DNA from: Xiphophorus maculatus
Lineage: Eukaryota > Chordata > Actinopteri > Cyprinodontiformes > Poeciliidae
DNA: 64,000 nt
Reading direction: 5' to 3'
Assembly (NCBI RefSeq): GCF_002775205.1
Contig: NC_036450.1
Span: 13,287,479-13,351,478, forward strand
Shown: one piece after another, positions 52,331 through 64,000 of the stretch
Numbering within the stretch: position 1 is the first letter of the stretch
Layout of the letters: every line of letters starts with the position of its first letter
Translations under genes and position numbers: made by a program
Notes under the pieces: generated by a model
What the model was told of the DNA's origin: nothing
Seen by the model: only the letters and a program-made list of their open reading frames with translations
Databases searched by the model: none

Positions 52331-55300
52331 CGGCGCAGTGCCTGTATTACAGCGGCTGAAGCTGCAGTCTGTCTTTTTAAGGCTTAGGCTGTCATAAATT
52401 ACCTCCAGTGCATGAATTTCACTCTTTTTTGCCTTTTTTCCCCCCTTCACCGTTCTTGTGCTGTGTGTTTCCTCTGCTGGTGCTGCTGTGAAGCTCTCAT
52501 GGTATAAAACCAGTCAGGACTCCCAGATCGTTTATCTCGGTAACAGTAATCTTCACCGACTGTGGGAAGTTCACACTGGACAATAATGAACATGGATTCA
52601 GTGTCTCTTCACTCTTCCTCCAGACCTTCATTTCCAATATTCACTTTAATCCAAAAAATGACTTTAGCAACACCCCAGTTGCTAAAGACATAATCAAAAA
52701 CAGCTGCTCAGCTGCTTTTGATTATGTCTCTTCAAGACTGATTCAGCACAAGGAATCTGATAAATCTAGCCCATTACCTTGTTATGTTTGGTTGTTGTGT
52801 CTCTTGAAATGCTAACTCCAGCTGCAGTTCCCCATTGTGGATTTTTGTAGTTACTCTGGTTTATAAACTACTACTTGCTTTATAACCCTCTCAAGCTGGT
52901 GGTTATCCCTGTAACCTTTACAAATGTTTCAACCACACTTCTTCCTTCCACTTAACTTTCCGCTGTCTGCTTAACAACTTTCATATCATGTCAGATTTCT
53001 TGGTTATTACCACGCAGAAATATTGTGGAAGAATCTAAAAAGCACAATCAGGTTGCTCCTTAACAACAACTTAAACTTTTTCCTTGATTTTCAGTCTTGA
53101 CTGACTTTAGAGAGAAATGTATTGTTTTGGTGTCAGCTGACGTGCCTTTAGCTCAGAGGTTAGACATTTCCACACGTATCTGCCAGCTGGGGAACAAAAA
53201 CAAACCTAGAAAAAATGTGGAGTTAAAATAAGGTGACAGATTCTTCCTGAGCTGAGGTTTCCTGTTACCTGCCTTAAAAACAGCACACATCTACATATTT
53301 GTTTTTCTTTGCCTTTCACCTAAATTGTTAACAAAGGCTGATGAAAGAAACCAAACATTTATGACAATAGCTCTCCTTTGAAAGCTACCTTATGTTTTTA
53401 TTACTATAAAAAAAATCCTGATATCTTTACAATATTTAGGATTCAGTGGGGTCCATGCTGTGAGTGCACAGTTTAATTCTTTTAAGATGTCTCTCTAAAT
53501 ATTTTATTTCAGACTAAAAAACAAAGACAATGCAGACTTTACAAACAATCACTGCAACTTGAAAGACAGCCAACAAATCTCAAAAGTAAGAGATAAAAAG
53601 ATATCAGAAAACAGAAGGAGACCTGCTGTTGCATGCAAATGTGAAAACAGCAGTGAGGAGGAGATTAATCCTTAATAATCACCACCTGATTGATCTGCAG
53701 CTGTAAAGGAAATATGACTAATTAACCTGGCAAAAGCTATACTGTGTAAGTTCCTCACATTGGTTATTGAATGTGAGGAAGCACATTAAAAAATGAATAA
53801 ATATTTTGTAAAAAAAGAAAAGAAAATAAACCAATAAACCAAAAGGGATAATTCATTAGGATTAAGGATAACAGGAAAAATAACGAAAATTAAAAAATAT
53901 TCTAAACCACAAAAAATGCAGTAACTGACAGAAATGAATAAGTGTTTTTACGAACCTGATTTTTAACTTTCACCCACATTCTTTTTGCTGCTGACTAAAA
54001 CCTGTGTAGCTCACAGTGACTCTAGACTGACTTTAAATTATCTTTAGCCTCAGAAGTAATGAAAGTGAGATTGTCAGGTTGTTTTATAACCTGTAAGTAT
54101 TTATTTAAAACGTTTCCTGCAACTACATTTCTGGGTTTTTATTATGTAAATTATCTAAATAAATTATTTTCATATTAGATTTCAACTAGATTTTGTCCAG
54201 ATCCATAACATGTTCATGATTACTTCTAACTTTACATAATGTTTGCTGTGTTAAACCCTGAATGTGTGTTTCAAGAAGTAAAAGATAGTTCATGAGCCTA
54301 ATAAACCTTTTTAACATAAACATATCTTCATGTAGCTTCTCAGACTGATTCAAAAAGTTGATCAAATTGAAAACGAAGACGCCAAGACTGACCAGAGTTA
54401 AAAGCTGGTTCAGAAAAGCACATTCAAAGAGCTCCAGGCAGAAACTACACAAGGAAACTTCTAAGCAGCAACTCTACCGACGTGATAACATCTGCTTTTT
54501 AAATTTTCATCTCAGAACATGTAAAAGCATCTGGTGGTTTGACCTCAGGCGAAAAGATGGAGCAGAGAAGACGGAGTCAGACTATTAACAACATTTACAA
54601 CCTGATTGCTGTTAAGTGCAGCTTAACGAGAGCCAGCTGAGAAGGATGAAGCGATGACTGATCAGTACGCTTGTGAAAATAGGTTAAATAGACTCTATAG
54701 GTGAACAGCTTTCGCACTATCTTGACAAAAGCAGAATGGTTTTATGGGTTGGATAATGCACATATGTTCTATAAATATATTTTAAAAAGCTTGTTTTCAT
54801 TTGCCTGAAAATGTAGTGTATGTCCATAAGGATCCTGTTTAGAAAACACCTTAGGAACTTTAAACACTTTATTCATCTCCTAATCAGCTCTTAGTGTTTT
54901 TCTTATCCACGCGTATTTTTTGATATAGAACAAAATAAGCTTGTTTGCTACTTGTTGCTTCATTTGCATAATGCAGTAACAGGCAGCAGGTGGAAACTTG
55001 GTCCCTGCAAAGAAAGTGAAGTGACAGATGGTAGCATGAAATGTGTCGTAATTGGAGACTCATCTGGAAGAATTAATTGAAACAGTCTTCTTTTGAAATC
55101 AAGGCTCTTTCCATGTAAATGGGATCCTGCTCTTCATTTGTCGAATGAAAACATTTTCCTATTATCTCTCATTTTTCAGCTAATGTTGATTGAAAAGAAA
55201 TTGACGCCTATTAAAAACATTCTGGTTGCTATTCTCCCCTCGTAGGATGGATGGTAATGAATTCAATATTCAGCTCCTATCTGACTGTTCACTCAAGCTG

Positions 55301-56355
55301 AAGATGGTCAAAATTAAAGGCTAAAGACAGCTCTTAAAATCATAAGGAGAAATAAATATCCTCCTTGTGGATTAAAAATATCTAAGAGACTAATCTGAAT
55401 ACTGATTTAGAAAGAGTGAGAGGGTAAAGCCCCCTAAAGATGGAGAGGAACAGGTGGGGTTTTATTTTGTTCATGAGAGACTGACTTCATGACCAGTGGG
55501 CTCTGAAATTACATTTATTAATATGAAACAGAGCGGGGAAAAGAGAAGCCCAAAGCTGTTGTCTTGTTAAATGTGCTGAGTCGGGCCCCGAAGGTTGCTA
55601 TAAATACAATAATCTGTAATATTAAAAAGGAAAAACTGATTCAGACAGAGCAATTGTTCACTGTAGTCAGATAGTTGTTGTGAAACACATCGTCACCCTG
55701 CAGTACAAAATCTGATACGCTGACATGCATGGACACTAATATGAAACAGGCTACTCTTGTTTTGTGTTTTTGTTATTCAAATTGTATCTTTTCTGGACAT
55801 ATTTTCCACTCTTGCATTACTGAAATGCCTATTGAGAGGTAAATATCTGCCAGCAGACCGCCATGGTTGTCTTTGCAAAACATTTTGATATTATTTCTTA
55901 TCAGATAAATAATTTCAGAGACAGATGCTCACAGTGGGTTTATGTTTTATCCTGTAAACAACAACATATATCTCTAAAGGGATAGTTTGGGGAAGAGGAA
56001 ATATACAATTTGAATCATCCCATATACTCAATAAAGAAAAAGAAAAATAAACAACATGCAGATAGTCCTCTGAGTTCTGTTCTTCCTCGATTTACCACTG
56101 AAAAATATTCTCTGAGCAATTCTCCACTGCAAAGCTGGAAATGGAGGAATATTAGCAATTCAGTCCATTGGGCCAAGTCAACAAGCAGAAAAGGAGGCTT
56201 AATACAAGAATGAGAAACAGCGTTAAAAGGCCAAAAGGTTAAAACACATTCATAGTTGTAGTAATTAAATTTTAAAAATATTTTATTTATTTAATTTTCA
56301 TCAATTAACATATCTCCGGATCAGTATTGCTTTTTACATTTACTCAAAAACTGGG
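52331..56355. other. No gene recognised
   Basis: No coding exon found. TATAAAA occurs at 52503-52509, without other promoter evidence. Some stretches, for example 55040-55300 and 55490-55640, are of more even composition and could be conserved non-coding elements, but this cannot be tested here. Confidence 0.4.
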
Positions 56356-56480
56356 ACCGACTGGCGACCTGTCCAGGGTGACCCGCCTCTCACCCAGAAC
56401 GTTAGCTGGAGTTTGGCACCAGCTAAACCTCCAGACCCCACTACGGACAAGGGTGTTAGAAAATGGATGGATGGATTGAT
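56356..56480 (+). repeat. L2-type LINE 3' tail fragment
   Basis: ACTGGCGACCTGTCCAGGGT, AGCTGGAGTTTGGCACCAGC and AAATGGATGGATGGATTG are the signature words of the teleost L2/Maui-like LINE 3' end. Only the last 125 bases are present. Confidence 0.8.
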
Positions 56481-59400
56481 TTACTCAAAAAAAAAGAAAA
56501 CTCTCATCTCTACAAAGTAACAATCCAGATCATTTACATTCAACATAAACTAAAGTTGTTAAAGTTGTTTTAAAAACTATGAAATCTCCACAGGTTAACG
56601 TCTCTCATGGACTCGTGTTTACTTTCATTCTTCTTGTTAATTTTTTTATGTTTACTGCGTATGGTCCAGAACAAGTTTTACCTTTAGCTATAAACCCGTG
56701 CACTCTGGGAGTTCTTTGTGTTTCTCTTGATTTCTCAGCTTCTACAGCCAAAAATCTACTCCCAGCTTTTCCCACTCTGTTGCCCAGGTATCACGATTTT
56801 CTGTTTTTAGACTCAGATTTCCTCTGGGATCTGAACTCTTGGGCCCAAAACAGCACATTTGCACATCTTTATACAGTGTACAACCTGGACAGTACAGCCT
56901 GAATTCCCTGCTACAAGAACATATTGTTTTAAAAAAAAATGTTTTAAAGGAAAATCCACACATTACATCCTGACTATGCCTTTGTAAATTAGACAGAGCT
57001 TCATCTACAAAATGCCATAAGAATACAAAATGCTAATGACTGATGGGACAAACTTTCATTCAATGAAAATCCACAGACGTGTAATCCAATAGTAGGAACC
57101 AGAACTGAATGTAAAATGCATCAGATAGAAGAGGTTATCAGAAGCTACTCTGGGCTCTTTTATCAAACAAAAGGAATGAGAAACATGTAATAAAGGCAAA
57201 CAAGGAGCCAGAAGAATTAAGAAGTCTCACGTGAAAAGAAATAAAGTCTCATTGAAACATGTTGTATAACCAAGCTCAGCATTTTCTTTGTTCATCCTAA
57301 TCAATGTAGAATTGAGTTCACAAGAAGAAAATACCAGGCACTTCTATTGAGATTCCCCCAATTTAATATACAACTATGTATAAATGTGAGATTCTGTCTA
57401 TTGGTAGATCAAAAATTGTTAGCTGGATTTGTTTCCAAAATTACAAACAAATACAGATTCAGCTATTTGCTATTTTTTATATGCAAAATCAAACTCATTT
57501 AACGCCACATCGTGCTTATATACAACAATAATGTTAATGGCTGTGATGGGGAGTGAGTAAAACTGAGGCATTTTAAACAGTATTTATGTGTTTATTCACA
57601 TACCGCAAAAACAGGGTGAAGCACTTTGAAACTGTAGTTTAAGCAGCAAAAACCAGAAATCACTCACTTGAATCGTTGTTGAGTAATGGTGTCATTTTCT
57701 ATTAACTGCACCGCCACTCATCAATGGTTCAAGTGACTGAACCACTTGACTTTCCCAGGTGTGCGATGACCGACTCAGAGCCTCAAAAGTTTGGTGAGCT
57801 GGATTTGTATTTTACACATGCAGCATGCAAACATGAGACCTCTGAGAGAGAAATATAGGCTATCTAACCAAATAGTTTAAAGATATTAGAGGTATTATAT
57901 TGTTGTTATAAAGAAACAAGTATGAAGAAAGTTTAATTAAAATTTGAGATGCAACTGGAACTTGTACGATATTATTTCTCTGCACCACAGAAGGATTTTT
58001 CTCCTTGTTCTTTTGATAGACCTCCCTTGATTAAAAGATTTTTATTTTACATTCAATTTTTCTCATGTTAAAAAAATATCTTCCGGTGAAGTTATATAGA
58101 GGATCTGAAGCAAACAACAAACAGAAGCAAGAAATTATCTTTGTTGTGCAGAACAATAACCTCATATGCATTACCTTTTGTTATTGCTATCAATGACCAT
58201 TTTTATTTTTAGCTTTAATAACAGGCTCTTTTAGTCTCACGCAAAAGCTATAAAAAGCCTCAGTGATAGTAATATCCATTTTATTACACTTTCAATTCAT
58301 TTTTAAATGTTTAAAGGTAATGCTGAATTTAAAACGGTCGTTAGTGCGTTTTTTTTTTTCTATAAAAGTCCCTCTTTGGGCTTAAATTGTTTTGGCTGTA
58401 TTCCATGTAGATATCTCACTGAATATTACCCAGATGTGTTTATATGGAAATCAGCTCTGCTATATTCACCAGCACCCCCCGTGCAGCTGCTGCTCACCCT
58501 CTTAATTTAAACACCTTAGCACTCATCGCTTTTTGACTTGATGATATTAGCGAATTTAAAATGGACCGCCCAATAATAGCTAAACTGTATTTCTGAACAT
58601 CACCCCTGACAAATCTAACTGGGCCTGTTTGCAGGATTGGTTCTCCGGGTTTGTTTTAGATGAAAACCTCGCTTTGTGGATCCATTTTTTTTCTTATCAC
58701 AGAACAAGGGTGAAAATGCTAATATATCATGATACCAGCTCATTTAATCATGTCTGTCATCTGGCTTGAAAGATTATAAAATAAAGTCTTGCCTCCAGTA
58801 TTTTATATCGTATTCACAGGACATTTTCATGCCTGAGTCGTTACTACATCCACAAGCCAACTCATATATATTCTGCATACTGTATCTGTGTACATAATCA
58901 GAGACTGAGCTTCACAAAGATCACAATTTCTGAGTTTATTAATGTGATGAGGAGAGAACATGCAGGCCTGCTAAGTCAAATGGAGATGGGATTTGCCAAA
59001 GAGGAACAGGGCTGTGATTATCAAGTCTCCACATTAATGAGAAATTGCTGAGGGTTTAGAGCTCCCCACTGTATAAGAGTTAAAAAAACAGAGAAGAGCT
59101 CAAAAAGTCTAATGTGGTGGCCCATTCAATACTGCTACATTATCTTTGCCGGGCTGTTAAACATCGTCATCTCCTCCAAAATGAAAGAAGGGCTCAGTCA
59201 GAATCTGGATTTAAAGTAAAGCATTTAAATCATGGTCTAAATGTGTATTTTTGACAAATTGTAACAGATTACCTTTATTATTTTAGGCTCATAAGGGTAG
59301 CGGACTCACTCCAGCACAACACATGCAACAAGTTGACATTTTTCTGAGATGTTTTCCATGTGAGTGGTTTAATTTAATATGCTCCAGAACCTGGGTCTCC

Positions 59401-62400
59401 TCCTTTCTGAAAGTGTTTAAGATAAATGTTACAACAACAGGGGAAGAAATTTCCAATTAATTACCATTTTGTCTAGAAGAACACAATGTCTGGTCAATGA
59501 ATGGGTAAATGAAAAGTTAATTGTATGTAAATATGATGCACAGGGTGCAAAACTTAGCTGTTAGCAGCACATCATTGTCGGGACATTAATATCAAGTCAA
59601 TGAGTCATTATGCCAGAGGAAAATGTTTCACATTAACTTATCTTTTTTTTTTTTTAAATATAGGAGCTACACGAGTTGAATAAATAAACTGGTTGCTTAC
59701 AGTAGTTTATCACATCTGTATTGGATCTCAGAATAAAAGTCGTTTTCAATTCTCCCTTCATTTGTCTTCTAATCCATCGAGCCATGTGACAGGCATGTGG
59801 CATTTTCTGGATTTAAATGTTAATTGTGTCTGACTAACAAAGTGGCTAACATTTTCTTTATCATGATTATTTTGTGACTAACAATGAAATGTTGTTCATC
59901 AGCGATGACACAAGTGTAGATTTGCTGAGAGACAGACAAACAATGACTAAAACTCAGAAGTAAGCAGCCACTGGCACATGTAACTATCAGAACTGGTGTC
60001 CAACAACGGAAAGAAACCAATGACCTTCAGACAACGACCCCTAAAGGTCATATCTGAACGTATTCAGATGCTTGATGAGTTATTCTGTCAATTATGCATA
60101 ATTATTCCTCACCATTCATTCAAGTTTTCTAGGTCAGATATCAGATCAAAGGCAACATGTCTGATGACATGATTACAAAATTAATCACTGACCTTTGACC
60201 CTAGGGGGCCTGATGCTAAGCACATATATGGACTACTTTATCCTTAAACATCAAGATTGTTATGATCTTAATGTATATTGGGCGTTGTCTGTAATATGTC
60301 TCTGTTAGATGCAAGGTAAAGTAAGGTAATTCTATTTATGTAGCACATTTTCAGCAACAAGGCAGTTCAAAGGGCTTTACATGAATTAGAAGGAAATAAA
60401 AACAAAACAACAAAACCAGAAGAAAGACAAAAAGGTAAAAGTAGAAAGCTAAATGTTGGTTCTTCATGTTTGATTCTTGTTCTGGGTTGTTACATACAGT
60501 AGATGGCACTTTCTAAGTTTGTTATATATTTGTAAACTAACAAGAGTTTCTCTAAGGAATAAGAATAAGTAATCCACAATTTATATACTAATAGGAGTTT
60601 CTCTGGATCCTAATTTGTTGTAACTAATAGGTTTAATTCCTGTTCTGGATTGCTAAGCAGAATAAGAATAAGTAAACTAATAGGTGATGAGTACTCCACA
60701 ATTTCTAAAAGTAATAAGCTAAACAGTTGTATAAGTGAAGACTCTGTAAGACAAACTTAAATAAGGGAACGTGTTTATTAAGAAATGCAATGTTTACAGA
60801 CCAGTCTTTAGGAAAGGAAGCCAATAAGAGTTTTATCACCTGAAACTAGAGATACTCTCTTTATAGTGGTGGAGGAAGCACGCAAACAGCTTCTCATATT
60901 TGAAATCATTGTGTTTAATCATCACTTGTGTACGAGGAACCTTGTAAAAGTGCTCTGTTTTTGGGACCCATCTCCATATATGGTGACCTGCAGCTCAGGA
61001 ATGTGAGCACATCGCACATTTCTCTGTAGGTCACTGCCAGCACAGCGGCTCTCAGCGGAGATGTGCTGCTTGAGACTGAGGGAGAAAATTTAAAGTTTCT
61101 GTATGAAGTGTGTTAGGACATGTAGCAGCTTTGGGGGAGGCAATGTTCTTTGACTATACCATATAGGGAGATAAGACCTGGACTGGAGAATGAATTTGTT
61201 ACCCTTTGTCCTTTCTTTGTTGTTTCTGAGTCTATGGGGGAGGAGGTATGAAAAGAACATTCCTGAACTGAGTTTCAGAGATACTCTGAGCTGCTGTAGT
61301 GTTCGTCTCTCCCAATTGCAATAATGGTAATAAATTACATCAAACTGGACTTTTTCTGGAGCAAGAGTGGCTGCTGCAAACTTGCACGCAATCTTTCTCA
61401 AACCTTCAACCTCAACTTGGAAGATAAAATTTTAATCTGCATTGTCTGGTTTCAGTTTATTGTGGTATATGTTCTCAGGTGCAAAACAATTCTTTCGTTC
61501 ATAATATTTTGCATTTAAATATAACTTCAGTCATACTTTGTGTACATAAAAACTTCATTTTAGAGCAAGTAGTAAGTGGTTTCTAAAACAAAAAATTTAT
61601 TACATCCTCCAGAGGCCATAACAGGGAATATGGATTAATCTTTAGGTCTACATATTGATATCAAGTAGTCAAATGTCTTTAATAATTGAAAAGAGGTCAT
61701 CCGTGGGCCGTTGCATTCAAATTGATTTTTATTTCACACTGGAAACAGCAGTTACATCATTTTATTGACATATCTCATACTTATGATGCTTTTGTGCAAG
61801 ATTTCTGCAGTATTTAATAATTTCTCCAGCCACAGCTTCCTTGGTTCCTGATGAACATTATGAGAAACCAGATTAACTAAAAGTATGTCACGGGATTTTC
61901 TTTTGGACCCCTGAGGATAAAAATAGTGATTTTTCATTTACAAACTTGAAAATATCAATACCAGCAGCAGACAGCATAATTATTAAAACATATTGTCCTG
62001 TTCCTTTTGTTTTCTCAAAGTTCAGTTATTTTTTTAATTAGAAATAACAACAGTGCGTATTGAGTTTGGGTTCCTTGTCCAAATTACTCACATAATCAAC
62101 TGCTTAAAGCTACAGAATATTTACCCATTGATTTATGAGTTTATCTGACATTTTCTGCAAGTTGTTCAATGTGTCCCGTTAAATTAGAACACATTAAAGA
62201 TTGCAGCAAGTGATGTGAATTATTATTTAGATTGCTTGGCCTCACCCTATGATAAAAAGGTAATTTTCTAATTGTTTACAGAAGGGGTGTTAATATTTGT
62301 GACTGTCGTTTGGAGCTCAAAAACATTCAGAAGTGAATCATTGTGGAATTTAAAACCTTTTACAGATGGACACTCTGTCAATATCAGAATGATTTATTCT

Positions 62401-62443
62401 CACCAGGCAACAGCGCTCTAAAATGTATTTACAAAACCTTTTT

Positions 62444-62446
<3 letters not shown>
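56481..62446. other. No gene recognised; one dispersed repeat fragment
   Basis: No convincing exon. A fish dispersed-repeat fragment is visible at about 60325-60445 (TCTATTTATGTAGCACATTT, then CAAAGGGCTTTACAT). Even-composition stretches at about 58540-58690, 58900-59220 and 59510-59640 are candidates for conserved non-coding elements (inference only). Confidence 0.4.
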
Positions 62447-62488
<42 letters not shown>

Positions 62489-62838
62489 CTGTCCTTTGCA
62501 CCTTCAATTACAGGAGTTAAAAAATATATATATATATATATATACAGTACAGACCAAAAGTTTGGACACACCTTCTAATTAAAATGGGTTTTCTTTATTT
62601 TCATGACTATTTATAAGGCAAGAAATCCCACTTATTAACCTGACAGGGCACACCTGTGAAGTGAAAACCATTTCAGGTGACTACCTCTTGAAGCTCATCA
62701 AGAAAATGCAGAGTGTGTGCAAAGCAGTAATCACAGCAAAAGGTTGCTACTTTGAAGAAACTAGAATATAAGAGGTATTTTCAGTTGTTTTACACTTTTT
62801 TGTTTAGTGCATATTTCCACATGTGTAATTCATAGTTT

Positions 62839-62902
<64 letters not shown>

Positions 62903-62930
62903 TATATATACAGTATATATATATATGTAT
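62447..62930. repeat. AT microsatellites flanking a short Tc1-like element
   Basis: TA runs cover about 62447-62484, 62525-62544 and 62840-62928. Between the second and third lies 62545-62838. It begins CAGTACAGACCAAAAGTTTG, the terminus of a well-known fish Tc1 family, and continues with AGGGCACACCTGTGAAGTGA and TTTCAGGTGACTACCTCTTG. Internal sequence and transposase are deleted, so it is a MITE-like derivative inserted in AT repeats. Confidence 0.8.
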
Positions 62931-63290
62931 ATTTTAAATTGGGTTTTTATGATTATTTCTATGGCATGCTGCCATTTTTAAATATGTGATTTCAGACCAG
63001 AGTCAAAATATCCATTGAAGAATCAACTAATTTTGTTTTAAAGCTGAAGAACAAGCAGCTCATTGATACAGAGTTGTAGAAAATGTGCCTGTTTACATTA
63101 GCATGCAATTAAAAAAAACACAATCAATCTACCCTTCATGTTCCTATGAGCAGATAAATAATCCTGCTTCACACCGAACTGCCTCTCTGATCTGACCACT
63201 AACTAATCAAACGTCATCACCAAGTCCAACACAGACATCAATCTTTGTTGGTTTCTCTGCTTTCTAATTGGCTCCCCATCTTTTCTACAG

Positions 63291-63457
63291 ACATCTCAGA
63301 TATATCTCCTCTCCCTCTGCGCTCCGAACGCCTCCCACCTTCTTTCTCTCCGTTTAAAACAGCTGCAGCTTCAGCTCCCTCACTGAGGAAAAGCACACTG
63401 TCAAGGTCCATTGGTACCAGTCCTCACTTCTCTTCGAACAGAGAAATATCAGACCAG
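63291..63457 (+). CDS. Probable internal exon of an unidentified downstream gene
   Basis: 167 bases lie between an excellent acceptor (CTTTTCTACAG) and an excellent donor (CAG followed by GTAAGT). The frame enters one base into a codon (G plus AC gives Asp) and leaves in phase 0, with 55 uninterrupted codons. The product is rich in Ser and Pro, with basic stretches such as LRKSTLSRS and the segment PLPLRSERLPPSF, and looks disordered. I do not recognise the protein. No other exon of the same gene is visible, so it would extend to the right of the window. A chance open frame with good splice sites is possible. Confidence 0.5.
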
Positions 63458-64000
63458 GTAAGTTAGGCTCTATCATTAAAAAGCATTGCTTTGGCTCATT
63501 TTATGTAGAAGGACTTACTGTGTGTGTAATTTATTTATATGTAATTATTTTTTTGTTAAAAGCACTGCAAGAAATGATTAGCTTTAAGATGAAGGATTTA
63601 TATTGATGTATTCTAGGAGTGTAAAGACAATGGTGTGCTTCAGCTTCTGGTGTTTTTCAAGTGATAGATTAAAATCCATCAGTTTGAAAAGAAAAAACTT
63701 ACATATCTGTTTAATAAATATATTTTAAAAACTTAAGTCTTATTTCTTTAAAAAAAAAAAAGGGAAATGTTATGCATTTGGAGTTCTGTTTTGCGGTTAA
63801 TTTTTGAATTTCTGTGATTTTATGTGCAAAATTCAGATAATTTTTCCCCTCCCCAAGCACTGAAAAACATTATTTTAAATTTGTTGCTGTAAACCAAGAC
63901 AACAAATATTGTCTTGAGAAAACAGGAGGAAAAGACTGAGAACAGTAACAGTTTCCTATGACCATATTATTCTGCAGAAAGGTTGGCAACAAAGCATGAG
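63458..64000 (+). other. Presumed intron of the unidentified right-edge gene
   Basis: AT-rich sequence after the donor at 63458. Nothing further is recognised before the window ends. Confidence 0.35.

Noticed and set aside
51963..52450. Long minus-strand frames encoding MDGW repeats
   Set aside because: They translate the (CCAT)n microsatellite at the end of an L2-type LINE tail; not a protein.
52503..52509. TATAAAA, a possible promoter of the right-edge gene
   Set aside because: An isolated motif in AT-rich DNA with no supporting elements or nearby exon.
56579..56902. 107-residue plus-strand frame with hydrophobic N-terminus
   Set aside because: No splice sites, promoter or family resemblance, in an AT-rich gene-free stretch; likely chance.
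62343..62989. Frames with runs of IYIYIY
   Set aside because: Translation of TA dinucleotide repeats.

Overview
This window is nuclear DNA from a ray-finned fish, most likely a percomorph teleost. Genes are split into short exons with GT-AG introns. Relics of fish Tc1-like transposons are common, as are MITEs, L2-type LINE tails ending in GGAT units, and long AT microsatellites. No operon, RNA gene, CRISPR array or virus was seen, and the species cannot be named from the sequence alone.

Two genes were reconstructed exon by exon, with reading phase checked across every junction. On the minus strand, AAK1 (AP2-associated kinase 1, Numb-associated kinase family) runs from its ATG at 31425 to the short-isoform stop at 14527 in 20 coding exons. 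An alternative last exon at 5528-6171 encodes the clathrin/adaptor-binding tail of the long isoform. On the plus strand, ANXA4 (annexin A4) runs from 37319 to 47551 in 12 coding exons. The genes stand head to head, about 5.9 kb apart between start codons. Human 2p13 has the same AAK1-ANXA4 pairing, and its ohnologue pair BMP2K-ANXA3 lies on 4q21. Both proteins act at membranes: AAK1 phosphorylates the AP-2 mu subunit in clathrin-mediated endocytosis, and annexin A4 binds acidic phospholipid in a calcium-dependent way.

Layout: 1-1.6 kb, no gene seen. 1.6-4.3 kb, an internally duplicated fish repeat. 4.3-14.5 kb, AAK1 3' territory with the long-isoform last exon and several transposon relics. 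14.5-31.4 kb, AAK1 coding exons. 31.4-37 kb, the shared intergenic region with the AAK1 promoter and CTCF-like motifs. 37-47.7 kb, ANXA4. 47.7-63.3 kb, a stretch without recognisable genes. 63.29-63.46 kb, one exon-like segment of an unidentified gene.

The main anomaly is a 2-bp excess in AAK1 exon 7, inside the kinase domain. As written it breaks the frame, while every flanking junction keeps the phase expected of an intact gene. An assembly or sequencing error, or a rare allele, is the simplest explanation. I found no convincing new biological system. The points most worth following up are this frameshift, the long-isoform exon, a GC-AG intron, tandem in-frame acceptors, CTCF-like motifs around ANXA4, and the orphan exon at the right edge.
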